Shown here one piece after another: positions 10,049 to 18,716 of a stretch of DNA of 64,000 nt. The DNA is from Phycisphaerales bacterium (lineage in GTDB: Bacteria > Planctomycetota > Phycisphaerae > Phycisphaerales > UBA1924). The stretch covers positions 124,001 through 188,000 of the forward strand of contig JAJDDF010000016.1 of the NCBI GenBank assembly GCA_029260455.1, in the 5' to 3' direction. Below the pieces are notes generated by a model. The model ran no database searches, was not told the origin of the DNA, and worked only from the letters and a program-made list of their open reading frames with translations. The position numbers and the translations under genes were made by a program. Position 1 is the stretch's first letter. Every line of letters starts with the position of its first letter.

Positions 10049-13000
10049 ATGCTTATTGTTCACGCATGCTTTACTGATGGCCGACTCCACCTCTGGGGTG
10101 AGAAGCCCCACGCCCCAAACTCAACTGACGCGCCCTCATCAACAACACCCGATAACGAAGCGCGCCCGCACCCCTTTGCATGTACCTCCGATGAACTGGC
10201 CCGCGCCCTTGGGCATGGTCCGGCCCGAAACCAAGTCGTACCAGCAGAAGTCACACTCGCACTGCCAGCAGTTGATGCAATGCCATCACCCTCACCGCAA
10301 CTCGCGCACTGGACGGGTCGCGGCGGCGCACATGACTTGATTGCCCAGGGCGCGCGCATTGAACGCTGGACGGCGCCGACACTTGTTATCGAGTCGCGCG
10401 CTTCGGTCGCGGTGCTCAATGCACTTGAAGATGCGGATTCCAACACACATGACAACATGACTGCGTGGTCAGCAGATGTCGAAGATTCCAATGGCACTGG
10501 CGATGCCGCCACCGCAACACTTGCACCGCCTGCGCCAGCAATCGTCGTGGGCGATTCTGTGCGTTTTTTTGCCACTGCGGGCAGACTCGGGCACGCTTTG
10601 CTTGCAGAGCAGCGTTTTGTCCCGATGCTTTTCCAGGAATCCACTGGCGATATTCATGCCTCATGGCGACCGTGGCTGAGTGATGAAGCAACGACCGAGC
10701 AACTTCAGAAGCTGATTGCTTCGATGCCCGGCAGTTGCCGCGCTGTCATTGATCATCATGCCCACGATGGGTGGCCGATTCTTCTCGCTTTCCTTGATGC
10801 CATTGTGAATGCTGAAGTCCGCACTGCGCTCATTGCCCAGGAAATGGCAGATGCCTTGCAGTCGCGCCGGGGCGGCACTGTTGATTCTGATCCGCATCGG
10901 CACTGGCTCACCGGGCTGCTTGGCGCACAAGATGATGTGCCCACACTCTCAGAATCACGCGCGGGGATGATGCGCGCAGTTCGGCTCTGGGTTGGCACAC
11001 TTGAAGAGCGCGGCTTGTCAAGCGCGTGGCGCTTGCGACTCTCTCTTGAAGAACCGCTCACTTTTGAAGGTGCACCATCTGAGACCAATCAGGCAGAATG
11101 GTCACTCATTTTGCAGTTGCAATCTATTGAGCGTCCGACGCTTGTTGTTGAAGCTGAGGACATCTGGGCCCTGCGCGCAGACTCTGCGACCATTGATGGG
11201 CTGCGCATTGATGACCCGAAGACACTCCTTCTGAGTGAACTCGCCCGCGCCGCGCGCTTGTTTGAACCGCTGTCCAATGCCCTTGAAGAAGATGAACCCT
11301 TCCGTGTGACTCTGGATACGCGCCAGGCGTATACGTTTCTGCGTGAGGCGTCGCCGCTGCTTTCTGAGCAGGGTTTTTCGGTGCAGTGTCCGCAATGGTG
11401 GGATACTCCCGCGGCCCGCGTCGGGGCGCGCCTGCGCGTCATCACGCCCACCCTTGAAGAAATGGGCGTCTCCAATCCATCACCCGGAACCGCAAGCGCA
11501 GCGCGCCTGGGCTTGAACTCGATTGTGTCCTACGAATGGGCCGTCGCGGTCGGCGATGCGCCATTGACCATGGAAGAGTTTGAAGACCTTGCACGCCAGC
11601 GTTCACCACTGGTGCGCATCAATGGCCAATGGGTCGAAGTGCGCCAGGAAGACATCGAACTTGCCGTTGCGTTCATTCGCGCGAACCCGGGCGGTGATGC
11701 GCGCCTCGGCGAAGTGATGCGAATGGCATACAACACCGACCGGCGCACGGGCATCAATGTGCTCGGGGTCGATGCAGAAGGCTGGGCAAGTCTTATCCTT
11801 GGCGAAGATGGTGCGCAGCAGATGCCCACACTTGAAGAGCCCCCCGGGTTTCACGGCACGTTGCGCCCCTATCAAAAACGCGGCTTATCCTGGCTCGTGT
11901 TTCTCGATGCGGTGGGACTTGGGCCATGCCTTGCCGATGACATGGGCCTTGGCAAGACGATTCAGCTTCTGGCGCTGCTGTTGTATGAGCGCTCTGATCC
12001 GGGTGAAGTAGACCCGCCGGGACCGACGCTGCTTGTGGTGCCGATGTCGATCGTGGGCAACTGGATGCGCGAATCGCACCGCTTTGCACCATCATTGCGG
12101 ACGCACGTTCACCACGGCCCCGAACGCCTGACCGGTGAATCCTTTGCCAATAAGGCCATTTCCAGTGATCTTGTCATCACCACCTATGCGCTTGTGCACC
12201 GCGATCGGGAGATGCTCGAACAGGTCGGGTGGCACCGGGTAGTCGTTGATGAAGCGCAGAACATCAAGAACCCGACAGCCAAACAAAGCCAGGCGGTGCA
12301 TGCCCTCGGCGCCCCGCGCCGCATTGCACTCACGGGTACGCCGCTCGAAAATCGTCTTTCGGAACTGTGGTCCATCATGGATTTTTGCAATCCGGGTTTG
12401 CTTGGTACGCCCGGCGAATTCCGACGTCACTTCGCTGTGCCGGTCGAACGCTATCGCGACAGGGAGCGCGGACGCCAGTTGCGCGCCCTTGTTCAACCAT
12501 TCATTTTGCGGCGATTGAAAACCGATCGCACCGTTATCTCTGATTTGCCCGACAAGCTTGAACACAAGGAATACTGCCACCTCACGCCCGATCAGGCTGA
12601 GCTGTACGAATCGACAGTGCGCTACATGCTGGGCGAAATCGAGCGCGCCGAGGGCATCCGCCGGCGCGGTGTTGTCCTGACCACACTTGTGCGCCTCAAG
12701 CAGATTTGTAATCACCCGGATCTCGTGCCGAAAAAAGACAGCGCGGCGCCGCACGCAGATTCCGATGTCATGCCAAGTGCTGTTCGCTCGGGCAAATGTA
12801 TCCGCCTGCTTGAAATGCTTGAAGAAGTGACCGATTCAGGTCAGCAGGCCCTCATCTTCACGCAGTTCCGCGCGATGGGCGACATGCTGACCCCCATGTT
12901 GCGCCATGCTTTTGATAAGGAAGTGTTGTTCCTGCACGGGGGCGTGCCGCAAACCAAACGTGACCGCATGGTTGATCACTTCCAACAGGGCGATGGCAGC

Positions 13001-13330
13001 GCACCGATCTTTGTGCTCAGCTTGAAAGCTGGCGGCGTGGGCCTGAACCTCACCGCAGCATCGCATGTTTTCCACTTTGATCGCTGGTGGAACCCAGCGG
13101 TTGAAAATCAGGCCACAGACCGCGCCTTCCGAATTGGTCAGAGTAAAACCGTCAACGTGCATAAGTTCATCGTGGGCGGCACCCTCGAAGACCGCATCGA
13201 TCAGATGATTGAATCCAAAGTTGCACTCGCTGATGACATCATCGGTTCGGGTGAAGACTGGCTCACCGAAATGTCCACCTCTCAGTTGCGCGATGTGCTT
13301 GCGCTTCGCCCGGGCGCAACCGCAGAATAA
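10049..13330 (+). CDS. SNF2/SWI2-family DEAD-like helicase
   Basis: Swi2/Snf2-type DNA translocase of about 1093 residues. The long N-terminal half matches the SNF2-associated region common in bacterial members (including FHGTLRPYQKRGLSWL leading into the motor). The ATPase core has DDMGLGKTIQ (Walker A near residue 630), VVDEAQNIKNP (DEAQ box near 733), ALTGTPLENRLSELWSIMDF and, in the C-terminal lobe, TQFRAMGDM, SLKAGGVGLNLT and DRAFRIGQSK. ATG 10049 is preferred because the frame upstream to 9959 is short and unlike homologs. The next gene encodes a SWIM-like protein, a partner seen beside Snf2 genes in other bacteria such as ywqA/ywqB of Bacillus. Confidence 0.93.
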   Translation: MLIVHACFTDGRLHLWGEKPHAPNSTDAPSSTTPDNEARPHPFACTSDELARALGHGPARNQVVPAEVTLALPAVDAMPSPSPQLAHWTGRGGAHDLIAQGARIERWTAPTLVIESRASVAVLNALEDADSNTHDNMTAWSADVEDSNGTGDAATATLAPPAPAIVVGDSVRFFATAGRLGHALLAEQRFVPMLFQESTGDIHASWRPWLSDEATTEQLQKLIASMPGSCRAVIDHHAHDGWPILLAFLDAIVNAEVRTALIAQEMADALQSRRGGTVDSDPHRHWLTGLLGAQDDVPTLSESRAGMMRAVRLWVGTLEERGLSSAWRLRLSLEEPLTFEGAPSETNQAEWSLILQLQSIERPTLVVEAEDIWALRADSATIDGLRIDDPKTLLLSELARAARLFEPLSNALEEDEPFRVTLDTRQAYTFLREASPLLSEQGFSVQCPQWWDTPAARVGARLRVITPTLEEMGVSNPSPGTASAARLGLNSIVSYEWAVAVGDAPLTMEEFEDLARQRSPLVRINGQWVEVRQEDIELAVAFIRANPGGDARLGEVMRMAYNTDRRTGINVLGVDAEGWASLILGEDGAQQMPTLEEPPGFHGTLRPYQKRGLSWLVFLDAVGLGPCLADDMGLGKTIQLLALLLYERSDPGEVDPPGPTLLVVPMSIVGNWMRESHRFAPSLRTHVHHGPERLTGESFANKAISSDLVITTYALVHRDREMLEQVGWHRVVVDEAQNIKNPTAKQSQAVHALGAPRRIALTGTPLENRLSELWSIMDFCNPGLLGTPGEFRRHFAVPVERYRDRERGRQLRALVQPFILRRLKTDRTVISDLPDKLEHKEYCHLTPDQAELYESTVRYMLGEIERAEGIRRRGVVLTTLVRLKQICNHPDLVPKKDSAAPHADSDVMPSAVRSGKCIRLLEMLEEVTDSGQQALIFTQFRAMGDMLTPMLRHAFDKEVLFLHGGVPQTKRDRMVDHFQQGDGSAPIFVLSLKAGGVGLNLTAASHVFHFDRWWNPAVENQATDRAFRIGQSKTVNVHKFIVGGTLEDRIDQMIESKVALADDIIGSGEDWLTEMSTSQLRDVLALRPGATAE

Positions 13331-13352
13331 AATTTCGCAAGGAGACCTTCCG

Positions 13353-14408
13353 CTGTCCGAACAAACGCCCATGTCGCCCTCGTCGCCCCTGCCACCCCCG
13401 GCCAATCGCCCGGAACCGGTGCGCCCCCCGCCGCGGCGCATCACTGGTGGGCTCACGTTGCGCTCCACTGCCTGGCCCATTGTGGGTCTTGGGACAGTTG
13501 CGCAATCACTACTCGATGCGGCACTGCGCCTTGTCACCGACGAAGCGATTATTCAGGAAACCTTCACCGATTTTGCGCTGCGCGGGCAGACGCGATCACT
13601 CATTTATACACCTGGTGCGCTCGATGCCTTCATTCAAGGCCACCGATACCGCCCCTACACCGTGCAGGTGCAGGTGCCGGTGATCCCGCCGCAGGCCTGG
13701 GAGCGCGTGGTTGCAGCGATCGCTGCCGATGTGCCGCTTGCGACGCGCCTGCTTGCAGGTGAAGAAATTGAGAATATTGATTCCGCATTCGACGCCGCCG
13801 GTGTGCATCTTGCGCTGTCAGAAACCGACCTGCTTTCGCGCACGACCGACAGCGCCGATACGTCGCAATTTTGCAAACACGCGCTGTGCGCAGTGCTCCT
13901 CGCCGCTGAAGCGATTGACACCAATCCGCTGCACATGATGACGGTGCGCGGCATGACCCGCGACGAACTTGTTGAGCGCGTGCGCCAGCGCCGGGCATTG
14001 GCTTCATCTGTGACGGGCGCGGTCAGTGCCTATGAACCTCCGCGTCCACCGGAAGCGGAGCACCTGGGGCGCGCTATCGAAGCTGATCTGGATGGATTCT
14101 GGGATGCCGGCCCGACACTTCGCGAGGTCGAAACACCGCTCATCGGCCCCGAGGTTTCGCATCCACTGCTCCGCCGACTCGGCCCCTCGCCATTTCCAAA
14201 TGGGCAGTTCCCTCTCGCGGGGTTGCTTGCCACCTGCTACGACGTGGCTTCTGAATATGTCCTGAGTGAAACAGACGCTGAGGCTGACGAAATCAGTGAA
14301 TCAACTGCTGACCCGAACCCCCCAGCTGCCGACGCCCCCTCCGAGCCCCCTCCCCTGCCGCCCATGCCACCAAAGCGAACCCTCGGCAAAGCCAAACGTA
14401 AAAACTGA
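13353..14408 (+). CDS. SWIM zinc-finger-like protein, degenerate
   Basis: Follows the SNF2 gene by 22 bases. The region around residues 165-185 resembles the second half of a SWIM finger (FCKHALCAVLLAAEAI), but the first CxC pair expected 10-20 residues earlier is absent, so zinc binding is doubtful. The N-terminus is Pro/Arg-rich and the C-terminus is an acidic, Pro-rich tail ending in KAKRKN. Start choice is unusual: GGAG (13341-13344) is well spaced for CTG at 13353, whereas the first in-frame ATG (13371) is 26 bases away from it. The frame itself continues back inside the helicase gene. It probably works with the helicase. Confidence 0.7.
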   Translation: MSEQTPMSPSSPLPPPANRPEPVRPPPRRITGGLTLRSTAWPIVGLGTVAQSLLDAALRLVTDEAIIQETFTDFALRGQTRSLIYTPGALDAFIQGHRYRPYTVQVQVPVIPPQAWERVVAAIAADVPLATRLLAGEEIENIDSAFDAAGVHLALSETDLLSRTTDSADTSQFCKHALCAVLLAAEAIDTNPLHMMTVRGMTRDELVERVRQRRALASSVTGAVSAYEPPRPPEAEHLGRAIEADLDGFWDAGPTLREVETPLIGPEVSHPLLRRLGPSPFPNGQFPLAGLLATCYDVASEYVLSETDAEADEISESTADPNPPAADAPSEPPPLPPMPPKRTLGKAKRKN

Positions 14409-14474
14409 AGTGCCGCAGCCCGGATGGGCCCCAAACCCAGGTGGCAAACAGGCTCAAGTTGGTATACTTCCTGC

Positions 14475-14735
14475 CCGCTCATTCGAGGAGCCTCTCGCGA
14501 CACGCATCGTCCCTGTGGGGAAGGCATGGCGCGGGTGTGGGTCATGCCGGTGCGGCATTGGCAAGTGATCCCGCTTCCGAGCGTTTGTGCCGCGGAACGC
14601 CTCCGTCATGCCTTTCTGATTCACGATCAGGGACGTGCCAACGGTGAACCGCAGCGTGTGGTTTGTCCGTGTGTCATGTGGGCCCTGCCCGCACTGCTTT
14701 GGAGGTCTGTTCGTCAACGATTGACGGTGTAATGA
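14475..14735 (+). ncRNA. Candidate structured RNA between the SWIM gene and tRNA-Gln
   Basis: The 352-base gap 14409-14760 has no convincing gene but strong nested pairing: CGTCCCTG (14508-14515) with CAGGGACG (14628-14635), GGAAGGCATG with CATGCCTTTC inside it, GGGTCA with TGATCCC, a hairpin ATGCCG-GTG-CGGCAT and a hairpin TTCCG/CGGAA. A sigma70-like promoter lies upstream (GTGGCA 14441-14446, 16-base spacer, TATACT 14463-14468). A hairpin CGTCAA-CGA-TTGACG lies near 14713-14727. It does not show the signatures I know for SRP RNA, tmRNA or RNase P RNA. Boundaries are estimates from the promoter and last hairpin. Confidence 0.45.
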
Positions 14736-14760
14736 TTTTGTCTTGAGCGCAGCTCATCAC

Positions 14761-14832
14761 TGGCCCGTGGTGTAATCGGTAACACACCTGGTTTTGATCC
14801 AGGCATTCCAAGTTCAAGTCTTGGCGGGCCAA
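14761..14832 (+). tRNA. tRNA-Gln (anticodon UUG)
   Basis: Acceptor TGGCCCG pairs perfectly with CGGGCCA. The anticodon arm is CCTGG-TTTTGAT-CCAGG, giving TTG. The T arm has TTCAAGT. Discriminator A at 14832, no encoded CCA. Confidence 0.94.
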
Positions 14833-14877
14833 TTTTTTCGCGCCTCATCACACACGTTGACGTTCTCAGTTTTCACC

Positions 14878-15675
14878 ATGAAATCGCTCACCGCGATCAT
14901 TCTCGCCGCTGGCAAAGGCACACGCATGGGGTCCGACCTGCCCAAGGTTGCCCATCGAGTCGCCGCTCGCCCGATGGTGCGCTGGGTTGCCGATGCCTGC
15001 GCCGAAGCCGGGTGTTCGCGCATCATTATTGTGGTGGGCTATCGTCGCGAGATTGTTCGCGCTGCTCTTGATGGCTTTGAGAGTGATCATCCCGGTGTTG
15101 CACTTGATTTTGCATTACAAAGTGAACAACATGGCACCGGACACGCCGTGGCGTGCGCTGCGCATCTTTTTACCACCGAAACACGTACGCAAGGACATGC
15201 TGTATTCGTCCTCGCAGGTGATGGCCCGCTCATCCGCACATCAACGCTTTGCGCATTGCGCGATCGCCACGACACCGACGGCGCCAGTGCAACCCTGGCA
15301 ACAGCAACAATCGATGATCCGACTGGCTATGGACGCATCATCCGCGATGAAACTGGGGCTTTTTTCGATATTGTCGAACATGGCAACGCCTCACCCGAAC
15401 AGCGCGGTATCCATGAAATCAACCCAAGCTATTACTGCTTTGATGCGCAGTGCCTCTTCGACGCCCTCGGTCGCCTGACCCCAGATGCTGCAACGGGCGA
15501 GCGTTTCATCACCGATGTACCGCGTCTGCTGCTGCAATCGCAGCGCACCGTGAGCATTGTCGATGCGGTTCCCGCAGAAGATGTGTTATCGATCAATACC
15601 CCAGAGCAACTCGCTGCTGTGGAGCGCGTGCTCCAACAGCGCCGCGCACAGACCGGGAAGGTGAACTCCGCATGA
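14878..15675 (+). CDS. GlmU-type UDP-GlcNAc pyrophosphorylase domain protein (single domain)
   Basis: Nucleotidyltransferase of 265 residues with LAAGKGTRMGSDLPK at the N-terminus, LQSEQHGTGHAVACA, LAGDGPLI and the EINPSYYCFD region, all matching the uridyltransferase half of GlmU. It forms UDP-N-acetylglucosamine from GlcNAc-1-phosphate and UTP for peptidoglycan or LPS. The C-terminal left-handed beta-helix acetyltransferase domain of bifunctional GlmU is absent, so that step must come from another protein. Start ATG 14878 lies 45 bases after tRNA-Gln. The stop overlaps the prs start (ATGA). Confidence 0.88.
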   Translation: MKSLTAIILAAGKGTRMGSDLPKVAHRVAARPMVRWVADACAEAGCSRIIIVVGYRREIVRAALDGFESDHPGVALDFALQSEQHGTGHAVACAAHLFTTETRTQGHAVFVLAGDGPLIRTSTLCALRDRHDTDGASATLATATIDDPTGYGRIIRDETGAFFDIVEHGNASPEQRGIHEINPSYYCFDAQCLFDALGRLTPDAATGERFITDVPRLLLQSQRTVSIVDAVPAEDVLSINTPEQLAAVERVLQQRRAQTGKVNSA

Positions 15676-16658
15676 CATGGGATGACTCCAACGGCCTGAA
15701 GGTGTTTGCTGGGCGCCACATGATCGATCTTGCAATGCGCATGTGCCGACATCTTGGTTCACCCTTGGGCTCTGCGCGCACGGATCAATTTCCAGATGGC
15801 GAACTGATCGTGCGCATCGAAGAGGATGTTCGGGGGCGCGACTGCTTTGTCGTATTGTCAACGTGCGAGCCAGTCAATGACAACCTGATGGAACTGTTGA
15901 TCTTTGCCGATTCGCTTCGGCGCGCCTCTGCCCGGCGCATCACTGCTGTGATTCCATACTTCGGCTATGGACGGCAGGACCGCAAAGACCGGGGGCGGAC
16001 GCCTATTACTGCGAAACTCGTTGCCAATCTCATCAGTGGCGCAGGCTATGACCGCGTCCTTGCGCTCGATTTGCATGCTGCTCAGATTCAGGGTTTCTTC
16101 GACCTGCCGGTGGATCACCTGGCTGCCGGCTCGGTGCTGATGCCCCATTTCTCTTCGATTTTCACACAAGGTGAATCGCCGCTCACGGTGGTCAGTCCGG
16201 ATGTGGGCAACATGAAGATCGCCGAAAAATACGCTGATCTGCTTGGCGCCGACCTCGCAGTCATCTACAAGCGCCGCATCTCGGGCTCTGAAGTGGTCTC
16301 GACACAAATTATTGGTGATGTACAAGGCCGCACGGTGCTCATGGTTGACGACATGATTTCAACTGCGGGCACGATCTGTCAGGCCGCCGAACTCGTTCTC
16401 AAGGCGGGTGCGGTCAATGTGTATGTCGCGGCCTCGCACGGCGTCTTCGTGGGCCCCGCGATCCGGCGCATCCTCGACAGCCCCATCAAGCGCGTCATCA
16501 TCACGAATACGATTCCAGATGAAGGGCGACTCGAACCCCTTGCTGGCAAACTCGATGTCATCTGCATTTCGAAACTCTTCGCAGATGCGATTCACCATAT
16601 TCATCACAACAAATCAGTCAGCGCGCTCTTCCGCAGCTTTGCGGAAAGCAAGCGATAA
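15672..16658 (+). CDS. prs: Ribose-phosphate pyrophosphokinase
   Basis: Makes PRPP from ribose-5-phosphate and ATP for nucleotide, His and Trp synthesis. It carries DQFPDGELIVRIEEDVRG, ELLIFADSLRRASA, YFGYGRQDRKDRGRTPI, LDLHAAQIQGFF and the PRPP loop MVDDMISTAGT. ATG 15672 overlaps the preceding pyrophosphorylase stop by 4 bases and gives 328 residues, close to the family norm. Pairing with a UDP-GlcNAc pyrophosphorylase and with rplY-pth downstream is a common bacterial arrangement. Confidence 0.96.
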   Translation: MTWDDSNGLKVFAGRHMIDLAMRMCRHLGSPLGSARTDQFPDGELIVRIEEDVRGRDCFVVLSTCEPVNDNLMELLIFADSLRRASARRITAVIPYFGYGRQDRKDRGRTPITAKLVANLISGAGYDRVLALDLHAAQIQGFFDLPVDHLAAGSVLMPHFSSIFTQGESPLTVVSPDVGNMKIAEKYADLLGADLAVIYKRRISGSEVVSTQIIGDVQGRTVLMVDDMISTAGTICQAAELVLKAGAVNVYVAASHGVFVGPAIRRILDSPIKRVIITNTIPDEGRLEPLAGKLDVICISKLFADAIHHIHHNKSVSALFRSFAESKR

Positions 16659-16712
16659 ACATGACCCAACCACATACACGAGAACAATTCTGACCCTTAG
16701 GAGATACGACTC

Positions 16713-17384
16713 ATGCAAGCCAAACACACCCTTGAAGTTCAACCTCGCGAGCGCACCGGATCGCGTTACGCGCGTCGCTCCCGCGCCGCCGGCCGCCTTC
16801 CATGCGTGGTCTATGGACACGGGCAGGACCCCCTGCACATCGAAACGGATCACAAAAAAGCCATGCGTTTCTTTGAATCCGGCGAGCGCGTCTTTGATCT
16901 AGCGATGCAGGGTGAATCATCTACCCAGATGGTGCTCCTTAAGGATCTTCAATTTGATTACCTCGGCACCAATGTCGTGCACTGCGACCTTGTGCGCGTT
17001 GATCTTGACGAAGTTGTTGAGTCCAATGTACATCTGCATTTCGTCGGTTCCGCCAAGGGCCTGAAGCACGCCGGTGCGATTCTCACGCATTCGGTGACTG
17101 AACTTCACGTCGCGTGCAAGGTGCGCAATTTGCCCGAAGAAATTCGCGTAGACATCACCGAACTTGATGTTGAACACCCGCTGCTTGTTCGCGATGTACC
17201 GTTGCCAGATGGCATGGAACTCAAGAGCGAAGGCGATGTTGTTGTCGCGATTATCTCGATCACCAAGGCCGAGGCAGAGCCCACCGCCGAGGGCGCTGAA
17301 GTTGATGCCGATGCTGCAGCCCAGCCCGAGGTCATCACCGAGCGCAAGGATGTAGCAGGCGAAGGGGAGGACAAGAAGGACTGA
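16713..17384 (+). CDS. rplY: 50S ribosomal protein L25 (Ctc type)
   Basis: Binds 5S rRNA. The two-domain CTC form is present: an N-terminal L25 domain (ERTGSRYARRSRAAGRLP, VVYGHG) and the C-terminal beta domain (HLHFVGSAKGLKHAG, LPDGMELKSEGDVVVAI). The 223-residue protein ends in an acidic Ala/Glu/Asp-rich tail. Preceded by TTAGGAG. Its stop overlaps the pth start by one base (TGATG). Confidence 0.95.
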   Translation: MQAKHTLEVQPRERTGSRYARRSRAAGRLPCVVYGHGQDPLHIETDHKKAMRFFESGERVFDLAMQGESSTQMVLLKDLQFDYLGTNVVHCDLVRVDLDEVVESNVHLHFVGSAKGLKHAGAILTHSVTELHVACKVRNLPEEIRVDITELDVEHPLLVRDVPLPDGMELKSEGDVVVAIISITKAEAEPTAEGAEVDADAAAQPEVITERKDVAGEGEDKKD

Positions 17385-18070
17385 TGAAGCTCATTGTCGG
17401 GCTCGGCAACCCCGGGCCGCAATACGATCGAACGCGTCACAACGCTGGCTTTATGGTCATCGACCGGTTGCTTGATCGGTGCGCACCGGGCTCGACGGGC
17501 AAGGGCAAGTTCAACGCTCTGCTGTACGACGCGGCGACCCCTTCGGCAAACGCAGGCGAAACAGAAAAGGTTGTGTTCATCAAACCCATGACCTTCATGA
17601 ATCGCTCGGGGGAAAGTATTCAGGCTGCTGTTCGCTTTTATCGCGTCGATCCCCTCAATGATCTATTGATCATCACCGACGATGTGGCACTGCCTTGCGG
17701 CCGTCTACGCCTTCGCGCTCGCGGTGGCACGGGCGGGCACAACGGGCTTGCCAGCATCGGGCAAATGCTCAATACCGATGACTATGCGCGCCTGCGCGTG
17801 GGCATCGATGCACCGGGGCAGATCACCCAGCATGATTATGTTCTTGGACGCTTCACAGATGATCAGCTTGTCGAGATCGAAACCTCGCTCCAGACCGCAG
17901 TCGACGCCACATTGTGCTGGTCGACTGAGGGCATTGAAACGGCGATGAATCGATTCAATCCCGCGGAACCTGTCAAACCAACGAAACCCAGGCAAACCAA
18001 AACCACTGAACCTGAACCCGCAGAAAAAAACACCACGCACACAGTTGCGAATGATCCCAAGGAGAACTGA
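17384..18070 (+). CDS. pth: Peptidyl-tRNA hydrolase
   Basis: Releases peptides from prematurely dissociated peptidyl-tRNA. Family signatures are GLGNPGPQYDRTRHNAGF (with catalytic His), KPMTFMNRSGES and GGTGGHNGLASI. The core ends near residue 190 and is followed by a Pro/Thr/Lys/Glu-rich tail of about 38 residues that is not part of the usual enzyme. Start ATG 17384 overlaps the rplY stop, consistent with translational coupling. Confidence 0.96.
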   Translation: MKLIVGLGNPGPQYDRTRHNAGFMVIDRLLDRCAPGSTGKGKFNALLYDAATPSANAGETEKVVFIKPMTFMNRSGESIQAAVRFYRVDPLNDLLIITDDVALPCGRLRLRARGGTGGHNGLASIGQMLNTDDYARLRVGIDAPGQITQHDYVLGRFTDDQLVEIETSLQTAVDATLCWSTEGIETAMNRFNPAEPVKPTKPRQTKTTEPEPAEKNTTHTVANDPKEN

Positions 18071-18073
18071 ACG

Positions 18074-18604
18074 ATGGCAGTGTCAAAAGGCCGAAAAGCC
18101 TGTTACGAAGCAATGTTTCTTGTCTCACAGTCTGAGGCCTACGATTTTGGCTCGATCATTGAGCACATCAAAGACATTCTTGAAAATCGCGGCAAGGTCG
18201 ACATCATCGCGATGCGCAAGTGGGACGAACGTCGTCTCGCATTTGAAATCAAGAAACAGAAACGCGGCGTCTATTTCCTGATCTACTTCGAAGCTGACCC
18301 CGTCAACATCGAACAGATCGAACGCGTGTGCACTATCTCCGAGCGCATCATGCGCATCCTCATCACGCGCGCCGATCACTTGACGCGCGAGGAGATGGAA
18401 GCCGCTGACCAGATGCAAGAACTCAACGATGAGGCCAAGGCCCGTGCCACTCGCGCGGCGCAGGCGGAAGCTGAGGCCAAGAGCGCTGAAGATGCCAAGG
18501 CGGCTCAGGCGAAAGCCAATGAGGCAAAGACCACTGAGGCAAAGACCACTGAGGCAAAGCCCTCTGAGGCGGAGGCTGAGTCAACAGCTCCCACGCCGGC
18601 CTGA
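18074..18604 (+). CDS. rpsF: 30S ribosomal protein S6
   Basis: S6 core in residues 1-110 (YEAMFLVSQSEAYDF, WDERRLAFEIKKQKRGVYFL, ERIMRILITRAD). It continues into an Ala/Glu/Lys-rich, low-complexity tail of about 60 residues, partly made by a 15-base tandem repeat. AAGGAG lies 9 bases before the ATG. It is followed by ssb, as in many bacteria, but rpsR (S18), which often sits between ssb and rplI, is missing here. Confidence 0.95.
   Translation: MAVSKGRKACYEAMFLVSQSEAYDFGSIIEHIKDILENRGKVDIIAMRKWDERRLAFEIKKQKRGVYFLIYFEADPVNIEQIERVCTISERIMRILITRADHLTREEMEAADQMQELNDEAKARATRAAQAEAEAKSAEDAKAAQAKANEAKTTEAKTTEAKPSEAEAESTAPTPA
18521..18565 (+). repeat. 15-base tandem repeat inside rpsF
   Basis: Three copies of GAGGCAAAGACCACT (the third diverged to GAGGCAAAGCCCTCT), in frame, each coding EAKTT or EAKPS. 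Copy-number change would lengthen or shorten the S6 tail without a frameshift. Confidence 0.75.
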
Positions 18605-18716
18605 TGTGCCATTTTCTACCCGGTGCACCTGCCCCGGCTACCATTGTTGATCCGTCAATCGAGGAAAAATGCCCGGGCACACCCCGCCCGGCACCCCTCA
18701 CAAGTAGGAGGCCACC

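Noticed and set aside
10049-14408. SNF2 helicase pair as a phage-defence system
   Set aside because: No nuclease, methyltransferase or other defence gene is adjacent, and SNF2-SWIM pairs occur widely in housekeeping settings.
14475-14650. SRP RNA, tmRNA or RNase P RNA in the gap
   Set aside because: The signature sequences of these RNAs are not present; left as an unassigned candidate.
14424-14732. Open frame of 102 residues on the plus strand in the structured-RNA region
   Set aside because: Composition is rich in Cys, Trp, Arg and Pro, there is no ribosome binding site, and the strong nested pairing explains the sequence better.
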